Counted from the first letter of the stretch, positions 45,091 through 56,845 are shown. The stretch: DNA of 64,000 nucleotides from Astropecten irregularis (GCA_963971285.1 OZ020248.1:10726001-10790000), one strand, 5' to 3'. Notes: generated by a model not told the origin, from the sequence alone. Translations and numbers: made by a program.

Positions 45091-45389
45091 TAATGACCAT
45101 TTTAGCCTAACTCCAAGCTGTTTTAGTTAAAACAGAGATTTGTGCTTAGCAGGGAGTGAAATTGCCCCCAGATCTCGCATCACACATGCGAGTTTTGTGA
45201 TTACAGATATTTTAAATAGCAACTATAGGCTTACACTCGAAGTGTTATTCTCCCCTTTGCAGGCTGATTGTTTCTGCAGCAATCTGCGATATGACTTTGA
45301 ATCAACTAAATTCTCCATCAGTTAAATGAAAAAAAGAGCCGTATACACAAAATTTACCGGCTGGTATATTGCTAAACATTTCACGTATA

Positions 45390-45890
45390 CAGGGCGTCCC
45401 AGAAAAAAACCGAAACCGAGATTAGTCAATGATGAACCCTATTTTAATTTCACTTTTGAATGATAAATGACACATATCTGAAAAGCTTATTTCATCAGCT
45501 TTCATCGGATACCATTCATATCATACATACTTCACGCAGGAGTGAGTAAAGACAATATAAAGCAAGGCTATCAAAAAGTAATTTGCACAACGATAATTTT
45601 ATTTCAAAGAATCAATATCATTTCTATAACAAGCTACATTTCTTGGGCTTTCCAATGATGCCTGAGTCAGGAAAAATGAGCAAGGGATGACAGAGATAAA
45701 TATCTGCCTTTAAAATAGATTGTATATTCATGTTTTTCAAATCCCTCATTTATACCTGACCGATTGTTTTGCATGAATGAATGGTATCAAATGAAAGCTG
45801 AGGAAATAATCTTTTCAGATATGTGTCATTTATTATTCAAAAGTGAAATTAAAATATGATTCGGTTTCGGTTTTTTTCTGGGAAACCTTG
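45390..45890. mobile_element. Family H element (G-type ends, different arms)
   Basis: Begins CAGGGCGTCCCAGAAAAAAA. The first ~120 bp (ATTTCACTTTTGAATGATAA, GACACATATCTGAAAAGC) return inverted at the right end, which closes with TTTTTCTGGGAAACCTTG. About 500 bp. It shares only the terminal 20 bases or so with family G, so a common transposase but separate origin is likely. Confidence 0.72.
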
Positions 45891-46523
45891 AATACAGTAT
45901 TCTGTTATAGAGATTACAAAATTAATGTGTTTTCGTGTGAGGTGGATTCGATTCAAGTTAGGAAAAGAAACAAAGACTGATGTCGAAGCTTAGCAGATGA
46001 CACAGCCGGCTGATCTCAGAGAATCTGGTGCCTATACAGAGGAAATTAACCCAGCCCAGATTCGCTCAAAGACACATGGATATAGCAATTAATTATTTAG
46101 AAAACCTGTGGAAAAAACAGAGGAATCAAACACGATATGAAATTAAACCCATTGCCGCAATACTGATATAATTATTGAATAAGCCATAAGACACTGCAAA
46201 ACCCAAGAGTGATATTCGAATCATTTCATTGGATTGGCCAAACTATTATCATCAAATTTCACCCGAAGATTATTTTTTCTTGACGTCAGATTTCTGTGGG
46301 GATTTCAGACCTCAAAACGCACTGTCTCTTTGCTCCTTCCGATTCCTCCCGATTCCTTTCAATTCCTTCCGAATGCTTTGACCGGCAATTCCGGAAACCT
46401 GAGGGAAGACTTCTGCTCGATTTTCGGTATGATTGTTGGCGTGAAAAATCACTCCTATGATTTCGAAGGACATATAATAAAGAAATACAAGTAGCACTTT
46501 ATTGACTAAAGCTAGAGTTTAAA
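45891..46523. other. No recognised feature
   Basis: Intergenic, no convincing coding signal. Confidence 0.35.
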
Positions 46524-46574
46524 ATGTTCATGAGCTTTCGTAGCAACAACTACTTCATCAGATGCAATGAACAT
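46524..46574 (-). ncRNA. Hammerhead-ribozyme-like motif 2
   Basis: On the minus strand: ATGTTCAT (stem I) with a TGCAT bulge, CTGATGA at 46561-46555, one extra A, GTAG-loop-CTAC (stem II), GAAA, the palindrome AGCT (stem III when dimerised), C as the would-be cleavage base, then ATGAACAT, fully complementary to the first strand. All core boxes are present. The extra A between CTGATGA and stem II departs from the usual layout. An AATAAA follows about 30 bases downstream. Such motifs are known from Penelope-like elements. Confidence 0.55.
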
Positions 46575-46831
46575 GATCGAAGATCGAAGGACATGTGGTT
46601 CAGCACTAAAATAGTTAAGTCATGCAGTGGAAAATTCAAGTGAAATTTCAGTCTGAATTGAAAAAAAAATTGAACTCCACAGTGTCTTTTTGGTCGAGGG
46701 TTACATTTCCCTTGGAACTGCATACGTTGATGCTGAATTTAAGTATCAGTTACGAATGAGGGATCCATGCACATTTCGCGACTGGATTTGGTTTAATTTG
46801 TTTCTGCGAAGTCCAAATTTGGGATCTAACA

Positions 46832-47197
46832 TAAAGTTGATATTATTCATGTACTTTGATTTTTGTCAAAGAAATGGAGATTCATGGGCACAAATATCAA
46901 GGAAAATACAGTAACAGTCATCTGTGAAATTTTTCAGTCCCATACGGTGTCCACCTTTTAAAAACATTGAAAAACACCCACAGTATTTAAACTCTTTTCT
47001 CCGATATTTTTTTTCTTTAGAAGATCAAACTTGTTTTTTGTCATTGGGTTTACTCTTTTCCGAATAAATACAGCATTTCGGGCAGAACAATTTAATGGTG
47101 TGTGTCTACCATCACCATCTTTATACCCTGTAAATTATAGGTAAATCTGTGAGGATTTATGTTTCGGTATGCTACCAAAGTATGATAGTGGCTTTAA
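46832..47197 (-). mobile_element. Family A element, worn ends
   Basis: TAAAGTTGATATTATTCATG to GTATGATAGTGGCTTTAA. Full length, but both TIRs have drifted. Confidence 0.75.
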
Positions 47198-48025
47198 AGG
47201 GTCTGAACAATCGGACTATTATTTCTTTAATGCATGGAAAATAACGCTTGTACTGTATTGTCGGTGATTTCTCCCCACTTTCGGAGTTGTGTTTTTAAGG
47301 GCCATTTCACAGGTTTCTTATGCAAATTAGACCTTGCATATTCAAGAGCAAAACTGTTACGTCATCATGGTTAATGACAGTAACAATCCACGTGATTTCC
47401 GTTCGACAAATTGGAGTCATTTCGAGGGTTTTCGAAAGACCTTTTCCTCCGTGGCTCGGAATATTTGGGGTTTTTCTGTCAATAATGGTAGAAAATTTGT
47501 TTTGCCAAACCATTTCTGCGGGTCTATGGTCAAGTTTGTCCTTAGGAATATGTTTTTTCTTTACTGGTTCCATCACTGATGATTAAAAAGCCGTATCATT
47601 TTTTAGTAATTGATAATCGCCCATGTACAGTTTCTCAGGTTGCAGCATTGCTAATTTTGCGCGTTTCTTGAAATGATCTTTGGGATATAGCGGTATGTAA
47701 GTAGTTTCATGGCTTCTGATAATTGCCTCATTATATTTAGGGACACTGCAAACATATCAGGCTGGATAGCTCAACATCTGGTTGAGGAATGGTACGGTAT
47801 TCAGGAGGCCCGTAGCTTCGAATCCTACTGCCATTTTTCTCTGTCCAACTTTCAACATTTCCATCGTTTACCATTTTTTCACCGTGGGTTCCCTACATGA
47901 ATATTCATAAAAACCATACTATTTTAGAAAAGTCATATATACACTAAAATTTGAAGCCAAAATAAGATTAGCCATCCGCTTGTCTTTTGTTTATCTTCGA
48001 AAAAAAAAACCGCTTTCGGAACCCT
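47198..48025. other. No gene; possible tRNA-like fragment
   Basis: No coding signal. At about 47760-47832 GGATAGCTCAAC and CTTCGAATCCTAC resemble tRNA D-arm and T-arm sequence, but the acceptor arms do not pair. It is at most a decayed tRNA-derived repeat. Confidence 0.3.
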
Positions 48026-48369
48026 TTAAAGGTGATATCATAATTGTTTATGTCACGGAAATACAGATTCATGGGCATTAATATCAAGGAAGATACAGTA
48101 ACAGTCATCTGTGAACATTTCAGTCCCATACGGGGCCCACTTTTTGAGAAAACAGTGAAGTATTTTCTATTTTATTTTTGATCTTTAAAAGATCACAAAT
48201 AATTTTCGTGACTGGTTTTTACTTTTTTTTCTGGATAAATACAGCATTTCAGGCAGAAACATTTTAACGGTATATTTCTACCATCACCATTTTTATACCC
48301 TTCAAGTTATAGGTAAATATGTGAGGATTTCTGTTTAGGTATGCTACCAAGGTATGATACTACCTTTAA
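48026..48369 (-). mobile_element. Family A TTAA element, complete
   Basis: TTAAAGGTGATATCATAATT to GTATGATACTACCTTTAA, TTAA both sides, centre GATCTTTAAAAGATC intact. Confidence 0.85.
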
Positions 48370-48933
48370 CGTTCGGTTATGTCATTAATTTTGATATACG
48401 GGTATGTTTTGGTCGATTCACAGATATTTTGTGTCCTCCATCAATTAAGAATGGTGCTGAAACTTCCACCAGTCTTCCTGTGCCACGCACACAGTGATGA
48501 GATGACACGATTTGGCCTAAGTAAAATGTTACTCCATGCACTTCCAAAATTTGTATCGCAGTCGGATGTCTCGAAGTGCACATTTTGTACAAGGATCCCA
48601 CTTTCAATTGCATCAGTCGCACCAGTGAGTGTCGTAAACACGTCTTGTATATAATAAAGTCCTGCGATAATGCATTTGTCTGTGCGTTGTGCTTTATTTT
48701 GGCGGGAAATCTATATATTACACTCTGCAGTGAGATAAAATGTGACAGAAAGAAGAATGGCGGGAAAAAGTGGACAGAAATATATTGCTTGGGAAGTGCT
48801 TTTTTTCTCTTGTGGGTTACATCTTTGTGTGACATAAACCCCGGGGGTTGAAACGTGCTAGATCTTGGCCAGGGCCGGCGCTCACATCGGTCTGCCAAGC
48901 GATCGTCAGCTAGGTCTAGTAGACAACCAGATC
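48370..48933. other. No recognised feature
   Basis: Intergenic. Overlapping open frames on both strands show no family features. Confidence 0.35.
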
Positions 48934-49186
48934 TGGGGCCAATTTCATAGAGCTGCTTATTAAGCACAAAATTAGCTTAAGAATTTGAAAAGTATTCCTT
49001 GATCAAACTGGATTACCAGCCAAATTGTCATGTGATGTTTACTGCTTTTGACTTGTATTCAGCCATTGTTTGCTGAGCATAACATTCACAATGAGTTTTG
49101 GCTGGCATACTGATGTTATTTTTACCAAGGTTGTTGGTGCTTAAGCAAATTTTGGTGCTTAAGCAGCTGTATGAACTTGGCTCCTG
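48934..49186. mobile_element. Family L element (GGGGCCAATTTCATAGAGC ends)
   Basis: Left GGGGCCAATTTCATAGAGCT, then GCTTATTAAGCAC. Right GTGCTTAAGCAGCTGTATGA, then ACTTGGCTCC, its inverted partner. About 253 bp, no coding capacity. I see a second copy at 55992 and relatives at 52264 and 44813. Confidence 0.7.
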
Positions 49187-49422
49187 GACTGTACGAGGCT
49201 TACCGTCAGCTCCGCGTCTGAAAGGCCGGTGAAAAGCCCCACAATCCTACAAAAAGCTTAGGTTGGCAAAACAATAGTTGTGCATTCTGTCTTAGCTAAA
49301 AGAAGGTGCATGATGACTTTTGACTGAGGTGATAAAAATTCCGACTGAAACAATGCTTTCAAAATAATCGCAGAGCAGAAATGTCTCGCACATTTCAAAA
49401 TCGCCGACAATTTATTGAACAA

Positions 49423-49894
49423 GGGGTAGATTTTACAAAGCACTAAGACTGATCTTATAATTTATGTGAATCTATCTTAATTGCAAAGTGCGATTTCACA
49501 ATAAAGATCACTATAGTGATGATAACTCAAAGGTAATTTCATACGTTTTGTCAAAGAAATGCAGATTCATGGGCACAGATATCAAGGAAGATACAGTAAC
49601 AGTCATCTGTGAAATTCCCAGTCCCACGTGGGCGAAAACGCCCACGGAATTGGTTAAATCATTTCACCGTTATTTTTGATCTTTTAAAGATCAAACATTA
49701 TTATTTCGGTCGTTTTACTCATTTCTGGGCGAATACATTTCGGTGACTGGTTTTACTATTTCCGGATAAATACAGCATTTCAGGCAGACACATGTTAACG
49801 GTATGTTTCTACCAGCACCGACTTTATGCCTTGTAAGTTATACGTAAATCTGTGAACATTTCTGTTTTAATCTTAGTGTTTGGTGAAATCCAGC
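49423..49894 (-). mobile_element. Family D element interrupted by a family A element
   Basis: GGGGTAGATTTTACAAAGCA, CTAAGACTGATCTTA at the left, then D interior to ATAACTCAA, a family A copy (49527-49878), then TTAATCTTAGTGTTTGGTGA and AATCCAGC. The insertion point is near the one used in the D copy at 11984, but a few D bases are missing. Confidence 0.7.
49527..49878 (-). mobile_element. Family A element nested in family D
   Basis: CTCAAAGGTAATTTCATACG to GAACATTTCTGTTTTAA. The right TIR is lost and the ATTTCTGGATAAATACA motif is partly duplicated in the middle. Confidence 0.72.
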
Positions 49895-50194
49895 ATTGTC
49901 AGTTTGGGCAAAGTCGGCCTGGCAGTCACAATCTGGGTCCGTCGCGACGCGTTGTCGCAAGGGGCTCAGGGATGGTTTGGTCCGGCCATGACTCGGATAC
50001 GATTAGCGCCTGATGTCATTGCGCTGGAACTTTGCCAAGCAGTCGACCGAATATTGAGCTCTTGTTCATTGCTTTGTGGTTTGATATCGCTTGCCAATAT
50101 TCGAAAAGAAATCACAAACAGTTAGCCTATAGTACCAGTCCCGAGGAAAACAAAATAAGCCATACCGAGTTCACTAGATGCACTCTACCGTATA

Positions 50195-50637
50195 CAGGGT
50201 GTCCCAGAAAAAAACGCGACACTGTGTCGGGACCCATTATGTTAAAATTAAACTGTTTATCACTTCAAGATTCAAATATGTGATACAGCCATGTCTTGGC
50301 TATCACCATGTAAAATTTAAGCATTCTGCCGCTGAAAATGGCGAAAATATGACAAATTGAAAGGATACTCCTTAAAAACAAATTTGCAAGGATAACCCAC
50401 ATAATTGTCAATACACACATAATGCGTATGAAAGAAAAATAGAAATCTGTTTTTTAGGTTGGGTAATTCAGTCTTAGTTTTTGCACTCAATTTTAGTCCA
50501 ATTTTGCTCAAATTCTACATGGTGATAGCCAATACATAGTTGTATCACATATATGAATCTGGAAGTGATGAACATTTCAATTTTCATTTAATAGTTCTCG
50601 ATACAAGTGTTGCGGGTTTTTTTTGGGAAACACCCTG
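50195..50637. mobile_element. Family G element, complete, TA flanks
   Basis: CAGGGTGTCCCAGAAAAAAA to GGGAAACACCCTG, 443 bp, with TATA just outside both ends, consistent with a TA target duplication. The arms of about 140 bp are inverted copies. It is the best copy for defining family G. Confidence 0.82.
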
Positions 50638-51001
50638 TATACCCTCATTTTGAAATGGCCATGGACATGTTCAGGTTTGGGGTGCATTTCTTGGTCGGTA
50701 TTTGCATCTTGTTCTGTAGGCCATAGCACCCCGGACCACCTGCCCTAGCCCCGTGCTATTCCATCTGCTTGCCCTGGTCGACCTACTGTCCCGCGGTGTC
50801 TCGTTGACTTAGTATAACAAGCAGCAGTAAACTCGACCCAAATCTGTCAACTCATTTTTATACAATGTCCCAATATTCAAATTTGGTTGGCCCATCCTTC
50901 CTTCTTAAAAAAAGTAAAAGGGATCTTTCTCTTGGCAAAAATAGCATCGATATTGAAGTAAAACAAGCACTATTCCTAACATATCGGTGATGCGGTTGTC
51001 T
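50638..51001. other. No recognised feature
   Basis: Intergenic, no coding signal. Confidence 0.35.
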
Positions 51002-51342
51002 TATAGGTATAATACATGAATGGTAAAGGTCACAGCACTGACACTTCGTCTGATCCAGGATGTACATGAAATAGTAAACCTGTGAACATTTTGAGCACAA
51101 TTGGACATCCGAGTCACGAGAAAATAGCGACAACCCAACTCCAATATTTTTTTTTATAAAACATGAAGAATGGTTTTGATCTAAGCCCAAGATCAAAACT
51201 GCTTTCGGTCTTTGTTTGACGAATTTCTGGATCAATACACCATTTCAGCCGGAAATATTTTACCGGTATGTTTCTACCAGCACCATCTCCATACCCTGAA
51301 AGTTCCGTTTGGGAATGTTACCAATCCTGTACTGTACCTAAA
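51002..51342 (-). mobile_element. Family B TTAA element
   Basis: TATAGGTATAATACATGAAT to CCTGTACTGTACCTAAAG. Both TTAA flanks have drifted. The centre reads GATCTAAGCCCAAGATC. Confidence 0.75.
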
Positions 51343-51667
51343 GATGACTAGCCCAAGTTGTTCTTGCCCATGCATGAAGATGAGTTTCAAGATGTTACAA
51401 TTTTGAAGACAGAGCAATGTACACATCATGAATTACAAATACAAAGAACAAAACCCACTGACGACTCCCTTTTATACAGGCATTAAGCTGCTAACAATAT
51501 ATCACGCTGGAGTCACTGGAATGAGTCACTAACGTACTAATAACTTCCGGAATACTGGAAATTGTTAATTTTAAGTTTTGGTGATAACTTCAGAAACCCG
51601 ATAGAGACTATAGGAAGTGAGCGTACATGCAGTGAACATGGTTTCAAGTCCTAACATTTTGAGTCAT

Positions 51668-51790
51668 TTAAAGGTAGTATCATACTTTGGTTTTTGTCAA
51701 AGAAATACAGATTCATGGGCAAATATCAAGGAAGATAGAGTAACTGTCGTCTGTGAAAATTTCAGTCCCACACGGTGCCCACTTTTTATA
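51668..51790 (-). mobile_element. Family A element, truncated at a family E junction
   Basis: TTAAAGGTAGTATCATACTT to GTGCCCACTTTTTAT, then a partial family E element begins. The right two thirds are gone. Confidence 0.72.
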
Positions 51791-51796
51791 TCAAAG

Positions 51797-51901
51797 TTGC
51801 CTACCTGTCGTAGGGAGCTATCCTACGTAATAGGGCTGCAAATATATCCCACGTCTTATATGAATGATCGTAAAATGCGATGAGTTCGGTGAAATTGACC
51901 C
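51797..51901 (+). mobile_element. Family E element, right part
   Basis: GTAGGGAGCTATCCTACG through AATAGGGCTGCAAATAT to GGTGAAATTGACCCC. The left terminus is lost at the junction with family A. Confidence 0.65.
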
Positions 51902-52263
51902 CAGAAATGGGATATCGGGGATCGCTCATAAAGGATGTTGTTTGTGTGTCTAAGATATGAAATCAATCAAACCACAAGCGAACCTGACTTTAGATTAATA
52001 TTTAGTGAACCAAAGGTAAACAAAACAAAATCATAACTTGGTGTTTATGTCCCCTTAATAAGTACTATCCCTTGTCTTGCTTGTAGGTAAAAATGATCAA
52101 CATTGACTAAATGCTGCTCTTCACACACGTACTGTGACCACCAGATGCAGAATAGTGCCGAAAGTTATACCGTGGATTGATACGCTCACCTTTTTTGCGT
52201 GGAAGATAGGATGAAGTTCAGGGCATTTTTTTCAAACATCAACGAGGATACTTAATTAAGCTC
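51902..52263. other. No recognised feature
   Basis: Intergenic, no coding signal. Confidence 0.35.
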
Positions 52264-52505
52264 TTGTACCAATTTCTTAAAACTGTTAAGCACAAAAATT
52301 TGCTTAGCACAAAAATGTTTGGCCAATAAAACAAACCACCATTGAAAATTTCATTTGATATTCATTGTCAGGAAACAACATCAAAAGAACAATCACAAGT
52401 GATACACAACACGTGGAAATTTGGTTGTAAACCCTGTTTTTATTAAGACAGACATGTCATGCTTAGCAAATGTTTGTGCTTAACAGTTCGATGAAATTGG
52501 GCTCT
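52264..52505. mobile_element. Family L element, variant
   Basis: CAATTTCTTAAAACTGTTAA, GCACAAAAATTTGC at the left, matched in reverse by GTTTGTGCTTAACAGTTCGA, TGAAATTGGGCTC at the right. The interior has CATTTGATATTCATTGTCAG. Confidence 0.68.
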
Positions 52506-52722
52506 GGACGCCAACTGCACAGTAAAGCGATATCGATGTCGATGTCACGAGCCTCGATTTGAGTTTTTGGAAACTAAAGATGGCCGCCAAGTACTCATAG
52601 AAAAACTCGATACGAAAAAACCTGTATAAAGACCACTCATTGATAACATGGATGGCATGGATGAATAGTTTGTTTTCCTTTTCACACACAAACCCCACGC
52701 CTTTTCGTTTGTGAAATAACCC

Positions 52723-53085
52723 TTAAAAGTAGTATCATACTTTGGTTGCATACCGAAACAGAAATCCTCACAGATTTACCCATAACTACAGGCCTATATA
52801 CAGGGTATGAAGATCGTGATGGTAAAAACATATCGTTCCAGGAAGCTTGAAATGCTGTATTTATAAAAAAAGAAGAAGAGTAAAACCAATGATCAAAAAC
52901 AATTTTGATCGTTAAAAGATAAACAATAACGGTCGGAAAAGATTTTAAAAAATATCGTGGGCGTTTATCACTGTTTTCTCCAAAAACAAAAGTGGGCACC
53001 GTATGGCACTGGAAATTTCACAGATGACTGTTGCTTTATCTTTCTTGATATTATGCTCATGAATCTGCATTTCTTTGACAAATCC
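52723..53085 (+). mobile_element. Family A TTAA element, right TIR lost
   Basis: TTAAAAGTAGTATCATACTT to CTGCATTTCTTTGACAAA, then unrelated sequence. The palindrome is eroded. Confidence 0.75.
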
Positions 53086-54298
53086 ACCTTCATCAAACTC
53101 ATGTGTTCTGCCCTGAGCGACATTTCTGCTCTTAAAACCGTTGACATTTCAATTGCAGCTATTTTTACACGTTGACATTTTGGCCAAAGAAATAACCATT
53201 GAAAATGTAAAACCATTTGCGTCGGGAAAAAACGACGGCTAAACATTTCCTCCTTTGTTTAGAAAGAACAAAGACACGTCATTGTCAATTTCTCATCGTC
53301 ATACAACCCAAAGAATTATGGACGTAAGCGAGTCCTCAGATGGCGAATTCAGCTTATTGCATCTTTTCTTTTGAAGGGGGCCTATAGGAGCGGGACATTC
53401 TAACTCACAGCATACTAATTTCACACATGGATACTTAATTGTGTAGCGACACGGAGTAGAAAGGGTGAGAATAAAAAAAGACAGAAAATGATGGCTTTGA
53501 GTGTGCATCGCTAAATTTCAACCCCGTTACATCTCGCCATGCGCTCGGCTGCAGGGGGGGGGGGGGGGGGGGGGGGCTAGGCCTATAGTATACCCAAGTT
53601 GGATTTCTAAGACGGTACGGGGGAAGCTAGGATGAAAGACGACCCAAGAATGAATATGAAGACGGTGGTGGGTTGCTGTATAGAACGGGGGTGAGAGACT
53701 GAGGTAATTCACTGCATGCTCGGGCTGTATTATCGGTGACGCTGCATGCAGCGTAACCCCCATGGGAAATCAAACGGGTATTTATTCTCCCTGGCCCCCG
53801 CGCCATACTGACTCGTACTCGGCACATAGTCGCCATTATACGGACCGCTCAAACTGCACACGAGAAAAAAAAAATCATCTTCAAATCCACTGCCGTCTAC
53901 GAAGAGAGGGGGTGTTGGGGGGGGGGGGGGGCAGAAGACACTATATACCGATTTATTATTTACGCTGCTAGGCGTCTCATGTGTAATATATGTGTGTGTA
54001 TTTATATATATGTGTATATGTACATTTTGACGTGATGGCGAAGGAAGACGGTTTCAGTTGAATGTCCCCCGGTATAATGTACATTAATTGGGCTCTAACG
54101 CAGTTAACATATAGGATGCGCAGTGTAAGGTTGAGAATATCGTCTTGAGAAATATATAGGGCCCTATATCTTTCCCAAAATAGAGATATACGTACCTACT
54201 GATTCTATTATTTATTTTATAGTGAAACAGAAAAAAAGATGGTAATCATAATCATGAATAGAAAAAGAAAATACGTCTGTTTCTTCTGACGAGGTTTT
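53086..54298. other. No gene; poly-G tracts
   Basis: About 1.2 kb without coding signal. An uninterrupted G run of more than 20 bases lies at about 53551-53576 and a shorter one at about 53916-53930. No family copies. Confidence 0.4.
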
Positions 54299-54448
54299 GG
54301 GGTCGATTTCACGAAGCCATACGATCGATCGTAACTCGAGTTACAAAGGAAAACCCATGGGGCCTAGGTCTATCCTTCGTAGGGCTGCAATGTATCACAA
54401 ATCCTACGGTGGAATGTAAGTTACGGTGAGTTTTGTGAAATCGACCCC
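54299..54448 (+). mobile_element. Family E element, complete
   Basis: GGGGTCGATTTCACGAAGCC to TTGTGAAATCGACCCC, 150 bp, with TACGATCGATCGTAACTCGA intact. Confidence 0.8.
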
Positions 54449-54947
54449 AGGTTACTGAATTAATGTTCTTACGTGTTTTGGTTTGGGTGTCATATTATTC
54501 TGGGGAAAATAAAAATTTCTGGCTTGAACATAAACTCATACTGGTATGAACGGAAACGTTCCGTGACATCACTGAACGTATATACTGCATAAGCCTAAGG
54601 GTTACTGAACAGTGGTTTTTTCAAACAGGTTAATGTATATTAAATTGCCTTCATACAGAGAATTTATTAACATATAGGCGTACAGAATGGCAAGTCTTAT
54701 TTTGGTTTCAAACCAGCATTTGATTTTCCTTTTAATGGCTTTCCAAAATGGGGGATTTTCTTGCTGCCCATTTAGGGAAGCAACAGCAAAGATACAAGGG
54801 AAAACATGAAACTTGGAAAAGCAAACTTGACCCACAGAAATCGTTTGGCACACAAAAACTCACAAAAAAAACCCCACTACACCATGGTTCAGTGAAAGGA
54901 ACAAATTCTGCAGAAAAAACCTATTGAGGAAGAAAAGGTCAGTCAGA
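54449..54947. other. No recognised feature
   Basis: Intergenic, no coding signal. Confidence 0.35.
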
Positions 54948-55207
54948 AAAATATTTCCACCTGAAATGGTGTATTTATCCAGAAATCAGTAAAACAAAGA
55001 CCGAAAACAGTTTTGATCTCGGGGTAAGATCAAAACCATTCATTATGTTTATTAGAACAATTGTGTTGGGTTTAAGCTATTTTCCCGTGACTCAGATTTC
55101 CGATTGAGCTCAAATTTTCACAGGTTTATTATTTCATGTACATGCTGGATCAGACAAATTGTGAGTGCTGTTCTGCGACCTTTACCAATCGTGTATTATA
55201 CCTTTAA
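54948..55207 (+). mobile_element. Family B TTAA element, left arm truncated
   Basis: Starts in the shared arm (ATATTTCCACCTGAAATGG), centre GATCTCGGGGTAAGATC intact, ends CGTGTATTATACCTTTAA. Confidence 0.78.
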
Positions 55208-55429
55208 AGAAATAATCTGTGTATATATTGTGTGGTATTAATTATGGTTCTGTCGCCACTTTAATTACTGCTTCAGGATGCATTCATACATTTGTGGTTT
55301 GTACATATCATAATTATTTTATTCTCATTTTGTGAACAAATTTGATTATGACGTGTTCACGGTGACAGTTTGCAGTATCCCATGTATACACATGTAGAGG
55401 TATTCTTTTTCATAAACCCCCACTTGCTT

Positions 55430-55774
55430 TTAAAGGTAGTATCATACTTTGGTTGAATCAAAGAAATACAGATTTATGTGCAAAAGTATCAAGGAAGATA
55501 CTGTAACAGTCATCTATGAACATTTCAGTCCCATACGGTGCACACTTTTTGAGAAAACAGTGAAAAACAGCAACGACATTTCTTAAGTCTTTTCTCTTTA
55601 ATTTTTGATCTTTTAAAAGATCAAAAAGATTTTCGGACGTTGTTTTTAATGTCAATTTCTGGATAAATACACCATTTCAGGCGGAACAATTTTAACGGTA
55701 AGTTTCTACCACCACACGAAAATCTGTGATCATGTCTATTTTGGTTTCTTACCAAAGTATGATACTACCTTTAA
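55430..55774 (-). mobile_element. Family A TTAA element, complete
   Basis: TTAAAGGTAGTATCATACTT to GTATGATACTACCTTTAA, TTAA both sides, centre GATCTTTTAAAAGATC intact. A short deletion removes CATCTTCATACCCTG. Confidence 0.87.
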
Positions 55775-55991
55775 GTTTAAATGTTGTTCTTTTAGCAAGT
55801 AAGCAAAGGTTCGTTATTTGCCAATCTATATACAACTGCGGGTCATGTTTGCACGTAAAAGTTTATTTATTTTCGCTACCCTCTTTTCACTTTGAGTTCC
55901 CTGAATAGGCACGCATGAAAAGTGCCCCACTTTGCAAAGACTGCATAAAGGACCGGAGCTGTATAGTAACACCTTCAGGCTTGTGTGACCA

Positions 55992-56214
55992 GGGGCCAAA
56001 TTCATAGAGCTGCTTAAGCACCAAAATTTGCTTAAACACCTTGGTAAATAAAATCACTCTTTCAGTATGCCAGGCAAAACTCCTTGTGAACATTATGCCG
56101 AGAAAACAATGGCAGAATACTAGTCAAAAGCTGTAAACATCACATGAAAATTGGGTTGATGATCCTGTTTGATCAAGGAAGACTTTTCATGTTTAAGCAC
56201 ATTTCTGTTGCCCC
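55992..56214. mobile_element. Family L element
   Basis: GGGGCCAAATTCATAGAGCT, GCTTAAGCACCAAAATTTGC at the left. The right end is worn (TGTTTAAGCACATTTCTG, TTGCCCC). About 223 bp. Confidence 0.65.
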
Positions 56215-56309
56215 AGAACATAACAGGTTTTGCCGTTTGTTAAGCATTGCTTGTGATCAACACGTTTATACGCATAGCGCGAAAAAGGGGGCCAATTCCA
56301 CAAATCCAC

Positions 56310-56683
56310 TTAACTAGGTAGTATCATACTTAGGTAAGAAACCATAACAAAAATGTTCACAGATTTACGAATGACTTTCAGGGTATGAAGATGGTGGTGG
56401 TAGAAAGATACCGTTAAAATGTTTCCGCCTGAAATGGTGTATTTGTCCAGAAATTAGTAAAACAACGACCGAAAATCTTTTTGATCTTTTAAAAGATCAA
56501 AAATAATAGAGAAAGGACTTAAGAAATACTTTGGCTGTTTTCCACTGTTTTATTTTTCAAAAAGTGGGCACCGTATGGGACTGAAATTTTCACAGATGAC
56601 TGTCACTGTATCTGTCTTGATATTTTTGCCAATGAATCTGTATTTTTTTTTTTATAAAAACCAAAGAATGATATTACCTTTAA
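56310..56683 (+). mobile_element. Family A TTAA element, complete
   Basis: 374 bp, TTAACTAGGTAGTATCATAC to AGAATGATATTACCTTTAA, centre GATCTTTTAAAAGATC intact. One of the longest copies, useful as a family reference. Confidence 0.87.
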
Positions 56684-56773
56684 GTGGAAAGCCGTGTATT
56701 GCGAAGCTTTTAATCGGCAATGGATTTCTAACCAAATCTATCTCATTGAAGAGCGAACAAAATACAAATTGAC

Positions 56774-56845
56774 TGTAGCGGGATTCGAACCAGCGACTTC
56801 CTTACCGACGCGACGAAGATTCTATACCAACTAAGCTATCCATCT
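56774..56845 (-). repeat. tRNA-derived SINE-like fragment
   Basis: On the minus strand TAGCTTAGTTGG matches the polymerase III A box and GGTTCGAATCC the B box, at tRNA-like spacing. The acceptor arms do not pair and the D stem is broken, so it is not a working tRNA. No clear SINE body follows. Confidence 0.5.

Noticed and set aside
47760-47832. Possible tRNA gene with a CTTCGAATCC T-arm
   Set aside because: The acceptor stem fails to pair and the A box has an inserted loop.
48377-48967. 196-codon open frame on the minus strand
   Set aside because: No protein family features, overlapping frames on the other strand, and it runs into a family L element.
56774-56845. Possible functional tRNA gene
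   Set aside because: A and B boxes are good, but the acceptor arms do not pair and the D stem is broken. Kept only as a SINE-like fragment.
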